DNA of 64,000 nt from Ryuthela nishihirai (lineage: Eukaryota; Arthropoda; Arachnida; Araneae; Heptathelidae). The notes beneath the pieces were generated by a model. It made no database searches. It was given only the letters and a program-made list of their open reading frames with translations, and was not told the origin of the DNA. The translations under genes were made by a program, and so were the position numbers. This document shows positions 22,544-33,524 of the stretch, piece by piece. Every line of letters begins with the position of its first letter. The first letter of the stretch is position 1. Where the stretch lies: assembly GCA_038380435.1 (NCBI GenBank), contig JAWZYU010000011.1, positions 75,265,501 through 75,329,500 of the forward strand. Reading direction: 5' to 3'.

Positions 22544-24058
22544 TTAGAAACTATACAAACAAAACACTAAAGTACTGCCTAGGACTTCTAAAAAACACAA
22601 ATAAAATGAATAGTTATGCAGAAATAGCAATCCCTCCTTAGAAACTATACAAACAAAAATACTAAAGTATTGCCTAGGACTTCTACAAAACACAAATAAC
22701 ATGAATATTTATGCAGAAACATCAATCCCTCCTATAGAAATAAAAAAATAATATCTACTATCAAAAATAATATTTCGAATAATACTGAAAAATAAAAATC
22801 ATCCAATTAAAGACAAAATAATAAACAACTTCCCAGACATATTTTATTAAATAACTTCCAGGAGAAACAAAAAGTAAGAGAAATAATGAACAAAAATACC
22901 AGTGGAGACTTTTAACCAACTTTCCAATATGGATATCAACCCTTCCAATATTACCTAAGAATATTCCAGTAAGTCATTCAAAAAATTCCTCAGATAAATC
23001 AACCCTTAAAATTCTATCAGAAACCCACATAGAACATAACTACAAAAACTACATACAAATTTATACTGATGGATCTCAGAATTTTGAAAAAACAATAACA
23101 TCTGGGGCATTTTACTGTCCAAAAAACAACTTTGAATATCAATTTAAATTTGATTATCCTACTCCTGTCCTCATTGCTGAATTGACAGCTATCATATTAG
23201 CAATAAACTGGGCTCTCCAATTCTCCAATAAAAATATTGTAATCTTACTGATAGCAAGACTTCTTTACACATTTTACAAGATAATCCATTTAAAAGTAAT
23301 TATAATATTTTCATAAATGACACTTACACATTAATATACAACCATATACAACAACACAACATATTACATATACAATGGATACCCTCACATATTAATCTAA
23401 AATACAATGACATTGCAGACACTTTAGCAAAAAATGCAAAAAACCTGAACCATTCTATGAATTCCCCACATCATTTTCTCCTACATAAAAACTTAAATAA
23501 AAAAACACATGAACAGTACACTTCAAAATTGATATTCCACATATGCAAGTCACACACAGAGATACTTAATTTCACATAAAAGTAATAAATTCAACAATTA
23601 TGGAATACAAAAAAAGGAAATTAGCATAATATTAAAAAACAAAGCCACCTAGCACTAACAAAAACCATGCTCTTTAAAATGATTAAAATAAATTCACCAA
23701 ATTGTCTAAAATATAATGAACCACAAACAAAAGAACACAATTTTTCAATGTAAAGAATTTACAGACGAAAGAAATAAATACTTCCAAAAACTCAGAAAAC
23801 ATAAAACTAATCAATTTAACTTTCAATCAATCCTTGAACCAAAAGAAAAAGCACTTAAACCAATATACTATAATCTACTAATTAATTTTCTAAAGAACAT
23901 AGACTGTTTAAATTCCTTACAAAAATTAAAAAAATTAATATAAATATTAATATAAAAAAAGAGATGAAAACTATCAAAAGTGCCTGAATGAGTCTTCGTG
24001 AAAACGAGAGTTGTCCTAGAAGGAACATTCAATTGTTGATGTGTGATATGTAAGTATG
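22544..24058 (+). mobile_element. LINE B: 5'-truncated LINE with RNase H domain
   Basis: Inserted head-on into LINE A, with a 10-bp target duplication. At the 5' end two tandem ~95-bp copies (22545-22638 and 22639-22733) encode the post-RT thumb signature (LETIQTKILKYCLGL). A ribonuclease H domain follows at ~23050-23460: IYTDGS (first Asp), AELTAI (Glu), TDSKTS (Asp, after a frameshift), WIPSHI, and NDIADTLAK (last Asp). All four catalytic residues are visible but not in one frame. RNase H after RT is typical of I-type and related LINEs. The region 23500-24058 is C-terminal sequence and 3' UTR. Stops are frequent, so the copy is dead. Confidence 0.88.
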
Positions 24059-25018
24059 TAATTTGATCAAAAACAAACTCGCAATATCTTTGATCATCGT
24101 TAATAATATCTGCATCCATCTTTATATTCTTTAATTTTAATTCAAGCTCTTTAAAATTAGTAACATATTTTTTTATCTCCCACGATATCTTTTTCTACTA
24201 TGTCTCTGTTTATTTGCAGCATTCCCAATTAATAATGATCCGTCACGGTCGTTTTAATAATTATTGATGTAACTTTCTTAATACCAGATAACCTTACAGC
24301 AATATGATCAACACATGTATTACCCAAAAATCTAGTTGGTTGCGTAATACACTGGATAAATTCTAAACGTGGCTAACATATCACAGTAACTAAAATTATT
24401 ATATTTATTATCTAATAAATAAATGTTAAACTCTCCCATCAATATGACATTTTTATAGTTATTTCGTAATAATTGAGAAGAAAATTCGTCAATTAAAATT
24501 GCTTGTCTAGGCTAGGAGATCTAGGGTGAAATAATGTTATAGTTAACATTACTAAACGTAACTTTTAGGGACACTACATCTGCATTGTTACAATTAAAAT
24601 CTACTTGAGTAGCTCTTAACTTGGAATTTACAAAACTGATACTCCACCTGATCTATTTACACATCCACACTCGTAAAATTTGTTAAAACCTTCAATATTA
24701 TAAAGCATTAGTTCGTGTTCTTTGATCCATATCTCTGACAATACAATTATATCTGATGAAAGGTCCATTAATGATTCTAACAAAATAAAATAATCAAAGT
24801 TTTTCCTATTGGATCTAATATTAATATGAGTTGTATTACAAATATTATCGTCCTTTGTTACTAGTTGATTTCTTCCAATTTCATCAATAATTAATTTATC
24901 GACCACAACTTCCATATTACAACAGTTTCAAGTTTTTTACTGATTTCATATTTATTACTTTAGAGTTTCCGTCCTTTCATAAGTACAGCTTTCCCTCCTT
25001 CACCCAGGAGTACATATA
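24059..25018 (-). pseudogene. LINE A ORF1 C-terminus and ORF2 endonuclease
   Basis: Continues LINE A on the far side of LINE B. The ORF2 start is taken at the ATG at 24915. The AP-endonuclease beginning is visible: INIRSNRKNFDYFILL, then DIIVLSEIWI (LTETWL in relatives), then GGV near 24636. A damaged middle follows, down to the frame ending CEFVFDQI at the insertion point, where 22533 resumes in the same frame. Above 24920, a WVKEG..Y..KDGNSKVI-like stretch is the C-terminus of ORF1, split from the rest by an F2 SINE. The endonuclease cuts the target DNA; here it is not intact. Confidence 0.85.
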
Positions 25019-25224
25019 TTTTTTTTTGATTTGCGCCATATACGACAGAGAAGAATCCTAGAAGCTACTCCTAGCTTAATACAGGCCTTCTCATACAAGG
25101 ACATGCCCTACTACGACCGAAGTCACTGCTGACCACTGCCTCAGTTACAGCTAACACAACACACAAAGTTGGCCTTGCTGGAACAGTCGCTAGCTGCCTA
25201 ACCACTATGCCAGTTAAGGCATCA
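25019..25224 (-). mobile_element. F2 SINE inserted in LINE A ORF1
   Basis: Best F2 copy: A-box TGGCATAGTGGTTAGG at the head (25222-25190, minus strand) and a T9 run at 25019-25027 representing the A-tail. It splits the ORF1 codons between IKREND and the WVKEG motif. Confidence 0.88.
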
Positions 25225-26295
25225 TTTTCTCTTTTGATCTTCTTAATTTCAAAGAGCAATGACTTTAATTCAGGAATGAAGTGCTAGCCAATAAATAGGC
25301 AATTATTATTTCCAGTTATCCCCAAGTGCTTATTCCTCAGACCTTTTAGCAATCGCCATTTCCTTATCCATTTATCTCTTTCTTCTTTGCTCTTCATCTT
25401 CACAATAATTGATTTCGGTTTATTCGCATTTCTTGTTGGGATTCGATGTGCAACTGAGTATTTCATTTCTTCTTTTGACATCCTGAGGGCTAAACCAACT
25501 TTGGTCACAGTCTCATTTATATTTTCATCGGAAATTTCCTCAAGTCCGCTTATCTCAATATTTTCTGCTCTACTCCTTTGCTGTAGATCTCTCATTTGCT
25601 GTTGCATTTCCATTATATCTTTTTTGTTTCGTTTATTTTCAGTCTCTAATTTCAGATTTCTCTCCTTAACCTATTTTAATTCTCTAGTTGTTTTGGCCAT
25701 TTATTTTGATAAAATCGTCTAGTTTTTTTGGAATTAAATTCTGCGCTTTTAACACAGTCTTGAACGCTGTTATTCAACTTCTGAATATTAATATTAATTA
25801 AGTCAACCATTTCCTTTTTGAAAGTTGATAGTTCATATTTAAGCAATTCAATTAATTCATTATTGTCTTTTGCACTCGTCTAAGTCCCATCCACAAAATT
25901 AAAATGACACTTCTGCGATTCCTGCACTGAGCCAACGTAGGGAGATAGGCTGCCTGATGCTACACCCGAATTCCCTGTCGAAGAGTCAGTGCCACGGACC
26001 ACACTGCACGGAAGTGGCGGTTCAAGAAAAATCCCCACTGAGTTAACGGTAACATGATCTGCTGCTGTTTCTTCATCAGCTCGAATGCAAGTTAGTGCAT
26101 TGGGAGCCACACTAAGCCTACTTCCAATTTCTGTTTTATCCTTACAGTTAAAACAATGCCACTTTTTCTTTCCTCTGATATCTTTCTATAGTTAGTCTCT
26201 CTTGTACCAGTGCAGTAGTAATGTATATATCTACTACATTGTCCATTACACAGCAAAAATTCACAACTTTCTCCAGAGCGAAAATTGCACTTCAT
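25225..26295 (-). pseudogene. LINE A ORF1: PHD finger plus coiled-coil/RNA-binding protein
   Basis: ORF1 proteins of CR1-like LINEs bind element RNA. Start at the ATG at 26295. The first ~50 residues match a PHD zinc finger (KCNF, CEFLLC, CSRYIHYYC, YRKISEERK, then WHCFNC after a one-base shift); one expected Cys is Phe. A Ser/Thr-rich linker runs to 25880, where a stop occurs. A Lys/Glu/Gln-rich coiled coil (~25800-25600) and an RRM-like region follow (RAENIEISGLEE, AHRIPTRN, KPKSIIVKMKSKEERDKWI) to ~25284. At least one frameshift and several stops make it non-functional. An F2 SINE then interrupts the last residues. Confidence 0.85.
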
Positions 26296-27135
26296 GACTC
26301 AGGTGCCACTTCCCTCTTTTATCTACCTCACATCGCGGGTGACATCGTCCCTGTGATATGCATACGGTGCATTGCGTGTACTCCAGTCGCCGTTGGTGTT
26401 TTCATTATTTTGATAAATTCCCTCTATGTAAATTACCCCTATTTTATGACAAATTTTCCAAAATCCATTAAAAGTAAGTGATAAAACTTATACCTAAACG
26501 TTGTTCCGGTTCATTTCGTCTCCATCTTAACCCCCCCCTCCGCCACTCGAGTTACTTATTCACCATCCCCACCTTATATTTTATCTAGATCCTGTCCTGC
26601 AACTGCGCCTTCCGCGGACAATATGTCACTAGAAAATTCTTCATTAACTTGTTCAGCTTTTTCTAAGTAAAACTCCTGTCACTGTACAAACTGCGTCTTA
26701 ACTGATACGACAGCAGCAAGCGAGCACTTTGTTTCCAACAGGAGTTCGTGAATACATCAGGTTAGACAAATTACACGTGAGCTATAAAAACATAGTCCAC
26801 CTTGTTATTTGAAGCCTTGTTAGTCGTTCCTTAAGTCTGTTGCACTGTAAAATTTCTCAAAAAGGAACGCATGCAATCTCGCAGACCAATAGCAACGCAT
26901 CAACGGGACAAAGCTCATGCAGTCAAGATGAAAATCATTTCCCAGAACTCAAGATTTAATGCGTTCCCACCGAAAAATAATCGCTAACACGGAGTATTGA
27001 AGCACTGAGAATTCTTACTTGCTTATTTACTTTTCCAGGCTCTTTCCTACTTTAGGGTTGTCTGCATTTAGATAGCATTTCTTTCAATCCAACCCTTCCT
27101 ATCTAAGACCTCTTTTTTTACCTCCTCCTATACAC
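26296..27135. other. Possible LINE A 5' UTR, then unassigned
   Basis: Directly upstream of ORF1 on the minus strand; the first few hundred bases may be 5' UTR. No other feature seen. Confidence 0.35.
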
Positions 27136-27139
27136 CGTT

Positions 27140-27735
27140 GCTCTCTTCCTTCTTCTTCCCTTGGTTTCCCATTTCCATCCTCCATTCAATTGATACATCC
27201 ATATCATCTCAGGTTCTTTCAATACTCTCTCCAACATCTTCCTTAATTCTTTTACTTTCCTTTTTCTCGCTTCATCCATTCATATCTTTTCACTTGTCTT
27301 CTCCAGAAATCCTTTTCGACTCTCCTTACCTCATATGTTAACTTTTCCATCAGCGTCAATGCCTCTGATCCATATGTTAGAACAGGACCGGATCTAGGAG
27401 TGGGGTGCATGGGGCAAAGGCAAGTGGGTCATGTTCCCCCTGAAAATGCCAGTAAGGGTAATCGAGGTCGAAAATTATTCAACTGGTGCATATTTAATCC
27501 ATTTTTCATGAAATTTTCTTAAACTTCCAAAGAAAGAAAGGGAAATATTACATTGCCATGGAAATCCAGTCTCTCGCCACCCCCCCACTCTTTTACGTTT
27601 TCGTCACTTGGTTGCGTCGCTTCCCCCCCCCCCCCTAACGTTTTCCTAGATCCATGCCTGTGTTAGAACACTTACTGCAATATGTGAGTGTCAGTAGACT
27701 CTTCATGGTATGATGATACATAGATCAAATGAAGA
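27140..27735 (-). pseudogene. RTE-like LINE, C-terminal fragment split by a MITE
   Basis: Reading down the minus strand across the hAT MITE at 27383-27660: VLTYGSEALTLMEKL then VRRVEKDFWRR, matching the post-RT YGSE.WTL...EMDFWRR signature of RTE-like and related LINEs. The coding match is only ~60 residues and then decays into a Lys/Arg-rich stretch. It is a relic, made recognisable because the MITE's flanks rejoin the TYGSE motif. Confidence 0.6.
27383..27660 (+). mobile_element. hAT-type MITE, 278 bp
   Basis: CAGGACCGGATCTAGG at the left end and the inverse of CAGGCATGGATCTAGG at the right end. Perfect 8-bp direct repeats TGTTAGAA at 27375-27382 and 27661-27668. Related copies are at 18397 and, inverted, at 49540. 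C-runs near 27575 and 27625 may be homopolymer errors or real. Confidence 0.93.
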
Positions 27736-27764
27736 AAACAATTTGAAAGATATTATATTCGTCA

Positions 27765-27812
27765 GACCTCTGTGGCAAGCAGCTGCTTGAGGGGGTATTT
27801 ATTTATTTATTT
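27765..27812 (+). mobile_element. F3 SINE 3' tail
   Basis: CAGACCTCTGTGGCAAGCAG then CTGCTTGAGG, followed by (TATT)n. Only the 3' end remains. Confidence 0.65.
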
Positions 27813-30465
27813 AACAGAGTTTCCGCTAGTGATGGAATGCTAATGATTTGTACGGGGTGAAATTAAAGACAGCAATTATTTGAGTTTAAAGAAAATTGAA
27901 ATGTTAGGAGGGAAATGGAGAAATAAGTACTTTGCATTAACATATGCATTTTCCTTGAAAAATGAAAAACATAAATAATGAGAATTAATGATATTTTGTC
28001 TGAACATACGGACTCTGGCAGGGTCAGAATAAATCCAATTATAAAGGAGGAAGTGTCGAGGCCTTCTGAGGGGCAGAAGTTGGGCCAGAAGCCAGAAAAG
28101 TCTGAATTGGAAATCAATGCCATTGCACCATCCAATTGACACAGAAAGAATAGTAAAATAAAATGACTACAAGAGCGTTCGTACTTTTTAAATAAACCTG
28201 TTTGGTTAGTTTCTTTTACTAGATTATGTAATAATTTTGAAATATATATATATATATCAGATTATAAATTTATAATAAAAATATTTAAACATTTCGGAGA
28301 AATAATTAAAATTTTTTCCTTTCCAATTTTAAATGGTAACTAATTTTAATATTTTATAATGATAAAATCAAAGTTTTTATGCATTATTTCCTTACTTTTT
28401 TAGGTAAATGAACATTTGAATTCGGAATTATGTAAGTTATATGTATGCATTTCTTTTTATATTTAAACTTTCAAAGCAATCAAATTAAAAAAAAACTTTA
28501 ATAACTTTCAACTTTTTAAAAATAAAATATTATTCTTATATTTTATGCATTTATATGTTTGTAAAAAATAGTATTCTTATATTTTGTGCATTTATATGTT
28601 TGTAAAAAATATAAATGTTAATATTTGTGTAATTAGGTTAGATTATTTTCATTTCAATAGTTTTTTAGATTTCATATAGGAGTAATAAATTACTGTAATA
28701 GTTGCCTTTCAAAAATTGATGCCATAGCGAAGATTAGAGTCAACTCAGTCGTAATATATTTTTCAAAAAGGATAATTTATGTAACATTTTAAATAACGAA
28801 ATAAAGAAAAAATTACAATATTATTTATATATACTTTCCACTTTAAATTATTGTCAACACTTTACAGTAGAAACATTGACAGTTTAGAGTAGACATTTTA
28901 CAGGAAACATTGAAACAATTACAATTATTTAGATACACACAATAATGATTGTGACAGTTAAATTCAAATCAGTGTTTTATGTTCTAGGCCAGGAGTGTTC
29001 AACATTTTTCACTGGAGTAGGCATTTTTTAATAATGGCGTCAACGCTATTGCCATAACATTATTACTGAATCAATAATTATGTAGAATCTGGAAAGTTTT
29101 GCAAACACTTAACGATCACATAATATTAGAAACAAGGTAAGTTTTTGTTGTTGCTGCTATTATTATTAATACTGAAGGATCTGCCCCCTGCAGCCTAGAT
29201 CACCAACCCCGCCAAGGTGGCTCAGCCCCTTGGACCTCCTGTTATTGACTCTCTTCACTTGCTTCTTCCAAAGAGGTTACTCATCAAACAAAACTAAATC
29301 AAAATTTGCATTTATGGATGATGTAATAAAGAGGCAAGCTACCTTTGCAGCCAGTCAATAGGGCACACGCACTGGTTCACAAATCTATTAAAACTGCAGA
29401 GACAGGTGATAAAGTGCGTAAATACACGATTTCTGTGCCTTTTGTATGATAATCATAAATGCATTGGTAAAACATATAACTCATAAAACACAAGGCTTTC
29501 TCGGGTATGAACTTTTAAAGCACTTGATTACAACCATTTGAACGTAACGTACGAGCTGTTTACTGTGAGGCTGCAGTCAAGTTGCCATTCAATGAAAGCT
29601 AATCTTTTGTTAATCTATTAAACTACTACGTTTCCACTTTTAGTCAATTTATAATTTCTCTTCTGGCAACCGGACTCCAGTTCACCCTGAGAGAGATAAC
29701 GTGTGAGATATGGGATTAATACTATTATTTAAAAGTTACACACCCAAGCGGTACAGCTTTTACAGAGGGCCCCTTTCATTAGCAAACAGTAGACTTTTTC
29801 AGGAATATTTTTCGAACATTCTCCATTTTATAGAATACTGGCTAATTTATTATTCACAACTGTAGTAGGCTTCAGTCCAAGCATTCTCCGAAGTTGGATC
29901 TTTAGAGTCTTCATATTTTCATAGTATACAGTTTGACAATTTGTATACTTTGATTAATTGCACAAAAAGTTCCATCATTACAGTTTCTTCTCATTTAGGT
30001 TAACACCAATATCTATCTTCTCAGAGTTATGAAGATCTGAAACTTTTATAGAGACTTTTTCTGTCTATTCTAAGAACTATTGAGTTCTACTGGTTCAAAA
30101 TTTATGGATAATTATGTTGATTCCAACTGCACTGATTTTTTGCACATCTGTTATTAATCCATGATTAATATTGAAATGTTCGAGGCATTTGTGCAGTTGC
30201 CAAATCATTCACTGATATTATTATTAGAATAATTGCAATTTATTTTACTTTTAGTAGATTGAATAATTTATTTTTCAGATCTGCAGAGTTTCTCATATTT
30301 ATTTATATTTCTGCATTTTTACACTATCATTATGTGATAATAAAAAATATTATTAGAGTATTAGAGGCTATTTTCATATATAGACTGTGTGAAAAGTTTT
30401 CAGTAGAGGAATTTCTGTACAAATCAAGCTGTCTCTAAAATATTGCTAGCTGCATATTTTTTATT
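27813..30465. other. Long AT-rich stretch without gene
   Basis: Contains a TA microsatellite at 28244-28258 and AT-rich text from 28200 to 28980. Minus strand 30150-29800 has scattered residues resembling the LINE G C-terminus, too weak to call separately. Open frames at 27863-28142 show no family. Confidence 0.45.
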
Positions 30466-30469
30466 ATGA

Positions 30470-31885
30470 TTAATGGAGAATCATCCAAGCTATTTTATCA
30501 AGTGCATTGTTACCAAACTACTGACTGAATATTACAATTGGAATGGTGGCAACAGGTTTTAGACCAAATAATTCGTAAAAATTGATATTTCAGTTCTCCA
30601 TTTCTCTTATTTTTGATCCTTCTGTTCTATGTGTATTATCATTAAGAGATACAGAAATATTTAATATAATAAATTTTTCTGTAGATTAATATAAGTTATA
30701 TCTGGTCTGTTATTAGCTATAGATCTCTCAATAATTGTTTTATTTTAGTATATTTAGTCCTTTGTGTAAGGAAGTACCTTCTTCCTTATTAAAAAATTTT
30801 AAAACAAATCTACTATCTTTAATTACAAGGCTTGTTTCGGGTTTATATTTATAATATGTAAATTTGTTTATGCATCTGATGACAATTACGTGCTATTTCG
30901 TGATGAACAATTTTTGAACCATTATTATGTGCCTTGTGGTATTATGTATTAGCTAATAATGAATGTGCAAACAGATATATGTTCTACAGTTTCAGTTCAT
31001 AATTTGCATTTCAGGCAGTTATCTATATTGTTATTTCCAATAATATGTATCTCATAATTTCTCATTTTCGCTACTTGATATTGAATAAACCTTTCTGTTA
31101 CTCTGCAATATTACTGTGCTCGAGCCATGCTATCTAAGGTGTTGCATCAATATTAAGAGCGTGAAGAGCGTTTGCATATCTTCCGTGCATTGCTATTTGC
31201 TCCCATAAATCTTTTGTCTCATTAATGGTTTCTTTTCAAGTAAGTTCATAATTATCATTACTCATATGGAGTATAATTAACATCAGATTGCATTAATGAC
31301 TGTTGGAGGACTGAGTGATAAATTAATAATATAAATTTCTAACTTCTCTGTTTAAATCCAAAAGATCTCTGCCACCAGCATTTCGTGATATGTCAAATCC
31401 AATAACTGATGCATGTAGGTCACGGAATCTGTACTTTGTCGGGAATTTATGTATTTTGATATTCAGGTCATCGAAATCAGTTTTCGTCCAGTTTATTATT
31501 CCAAATGAGTATGAATTTGAAGGTATCGTTCTTATATTCATTACTTTTCTTTTTAGCAACGTTCCAGTTTTTTTGTTTCTTTTGTAACCTTTTCATTTTT
31601 TTTTGTGAAACATATCTATTATACTCTTACGATTTATATCGTATAAATGATTGAATCCAAGGTATTTATAATTTTCATCTATTAGTAGATCTTTAATGAT
31701 TATTTCATTCATAAGTATTATTTTTTTCTGATTTCCGAAATATTCTCTACTTAGCATTCAATAATGAATATTTTTATAGTCCGAACTCTAAGCATATTGC
31801 ATTTATGAACGTTTTTTCTATCTCTAACAAACTTTGTAATTGATTATAATTAGAACTATACAGTTTCAGATCATTTATATAGCAT
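30470..31885 (-). pseudogene. LINE G: RT palm to C-terminus, decayed
   Basis: A non-LTR element of a clade I recognise by motif but cannot name. Down the minus strand: INDLKLYSSNYNQLQSLLEI near 31870 (RT catalytic box, Y-I-N-D where Y-A-D-D is expected), KYLGFNHLYDI near 31650, NSYSFGIINWTKTDFDDL near 31500, GGRDLLDL near 31370, CLKCKL..TVEH, a Cys/His-type motif, near 30980, ERSIANNRPDI near 30720, and an ATIPIVIF-like end at ~30500. Many frameshifts and stops; the catalytic box is altered. A possible N-terminal part of the same family is at 39700-40380. Confidence 0.72.
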
Positions 31886-31888
31886 AAT

Positions 31889-32102
31889 GCATTTACTTTT
31901 TCTCTACATTAAAACTATAGACCAATCACTGAGACAACGAGAAGTACTTTTGTAATAACTGTGGATATTTCAACGCTTCTTTGCATTGTTCACTTAACAA
32001 ATTACGAATTGTTGAAAGTGGAAGATTCGGAAAGTCCTATATCTTATATTTATACTAGCCAACATGATTTTTACTTCCAGCAATATATTGGATGTTTTCA
32101 GT
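31889..32102 (+). repeat. Left arm of second foldback element
   Basis: About 214 bp repeated in inverted orientation at 32680-32892 with roughly 15 differences. Landmarks: GCATTTACTTTTTCTCTACA at the outer end and TTGGATGTTTTCAGT at the inner end. Confidence 0.85.
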
Positions 32103-32301
32103 GAATTCTGTATGTGCAGATTTCAAAAATGATACTAAAATTCCACATCATGTCACGATTTCTGTATATATGGGTTTTTGGTTTACTCGTATACGTATAT
32201 CTTACTACGAGTTAGTGACGAAAATATGGTATTGATTCGTTGTAAGACCTACAATATAATTGTCGACACTAATATGTTATATAGCCAAAAATAGGCTAGG
32301 G

Positions 32302-32510
32302 CAGTTGTTCTCAACCTTTTATGCTTCACGTACCCCCTGGAAATGTATATGTAATTGACGTACCCCTTGTATAAATAGATAAAACTATAGTTATAGTATA
32401 ACAATGGGAATGAAATAAAACTTATGTATATAACACAAATCTAGTGACCTTTGAACTCTCACGGCGTACCCCCCAAAAAATTACCGCGTACCCCACGTTG
32501 AGAACCCCTG
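32302..32510 (+). mobile_element. hAT-type MITE, 209 bp
   Basis: CAGTTGTTCTCAACC at the left end; the right end is the inverse of CAGGGGTTCTCAACG. 8-bp flanks GGCTAGGG (32294-32301) and AGCTAGGG (32511-32518), 7 of 8 identical. CAGNGGTTCTCAAC ends are typical of hAT elements. It lies inside the foldback between 31889 and 32892. Confidence 0.9.
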
Positions 32511-32568
32511 AGCTAGGGAATTAGATTTTTAAATGTTCGCCTTTGATCATAGATGACAGTAGTGTATT

Positions 32569-32632
32569 GCATAGTATCGTTGAACTGTTGAATAATATTA
32601 CTTATTATTTAACAGTTCAACGATACTATATT
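32569..32632. repeat. Hairpin inside foldback element
   Basis: ATAGTATCGTTGAACTGTT and its inverse AACAGTTCAACGATACTAT enclose an AT-rich loop. Confidence 0.8.
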
Positions 32633-32679
32633 ACTGTGAAATAATATAACTGTTGAATAATATTATTGTTGAATAAAAT

Positions 32680-32892
32680 ACTGAAAACATCCAATATATT
32701 GCTGGAGGTAAAAATCATGTTGACTAGTATAAAAATAAGATAGAGGACTTTCGGAATCTTCCACTTTCAACAATTCATAATTTGTTAAGTGAACAATGTA
32801 AAGAAGCGTTGAAATATCCACAATTATTACAAAAATACTTCTCGCTGTTTCAGTGATTGTCTATAGTTTTAATGTAGAGAAAAAGTAAATGC
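32680..32892 (-). repeat. Right arm of second foldback element
   Basis: Inverse of 31889-32102. The whole element spans ~1.0 kb, or ~0.8 kb without the hAT MITE. Confidence 0.85.
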
Positions 32893-32960
32893 CTTATTCT
32901 ATCAGTTGCGGAGAGAGCTCTAGTGTGAACAGGTGTGTGTTTGTTTGTGTATCTATTTCC

Positions 32961-33175
32961 GTCCCGTGGTCGACTGGTTAGCACGCTTGGCTACTGATCT
33001 ACGGGATCTGGGTTCGAGCCCCGGGTAAGGCATGGATGTATGTGTCGTTTTTCTGCTGAGGTCCTGCCATCCTCTCAGACCTTCTACTATGGCATATAAA
33101 CTGGCAGGCTCCTGTCAGACCTCTGTAGCAAGCAGCTGCTTGAGGGGTATTTATTTATTATTTATTTACTCTATT
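32961..33175 (+). mobile_element. F3 SINE, best copy
   Basis: tRNA-like head GTCCCGTGGTCGACTGGTTA, then GCACGCTTGGCTACTGATC and the B-box GGGTTCGAGCCCC (A- and B-box Pol III promoter). The body follows, with the signature CAGACCTCTGTAGCAAGCAG then CTGCTTGAGG, and a (TATT)n/(TTTA)n tail. No anticodon-arm integrity is claimed, so this is not called a tRNA gene. Confidence 0.88.
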
Positions 33176-33208
33176 ACATAGTGTTTTTATCTTCTGTGTT
33201 TTGTTTGC

Positions 33209-33417
33209 TGTCATATCCCTCTAATTTATTTATTATTGCATTTTTGTTGATTTTTTTTTATTTTCATAAGTATATATCTGTATTAAGAGTATTTTTGGAA
33301 GTGCTGAGATGGGGATGTGACTCAGTTGTTTTCGGGTCTGAGCTGGCTGACTGCACATGCTCACAAATCGAAAGCACTTTTATGACTACCCTCTGGCTCG
33401 AGTGCTAGCGCTGGAGA
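33209..33417 (+). repeat. Left LTR-like direct repeat
   Basis: Begins TGTCATATCCCTCTAATTTA and ends near AGTGCTAGCGCTGGAGAC. The same sequence recurs at 37030-37243 in the same orientation. Identity is high in the distal 110 bp (GTGCTGAGATGGGGATGTGA) and poorer in the T-rich middle. It is shorter than the right copy, so part may be deleted. Confidence 0.7.
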
Positions 33418-33458
33418 CTCCAGATACTGCAGACAAGTGAGCAGAGCGGATCTTCGCG

Positions 33459-33521
33459 GTAAGAATGTATCGTTTTTCTGTCTTTTTTTTAATACTAGTT
33501 TGAGTTGCCAATTTTGCTTAG
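33459..33521 (+). other. Candidate 63-bp leader intron
   Basis: Donor CGCG|GTAAGAATG, a T-rich stretch at 33473-33492, and acceptor CAATTTTGCTTAG|GAG. Size and signals fit a small arthropod intron between the LTR-like repeat and the coding region. Not proven. Confidence 0.3.
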
Positions 33522-33524
33522 GAG

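Noticed and set aside
32961..33040. tRNA gene
   Set aside because: A- and B-boxes are present, but the sequence runs into a repeated SINE body and the cloverleaf is imperfect; it is the head of an F3 SINE. The same applies to the heads at 59650-59730, 15052-15125 and 61540-61770.
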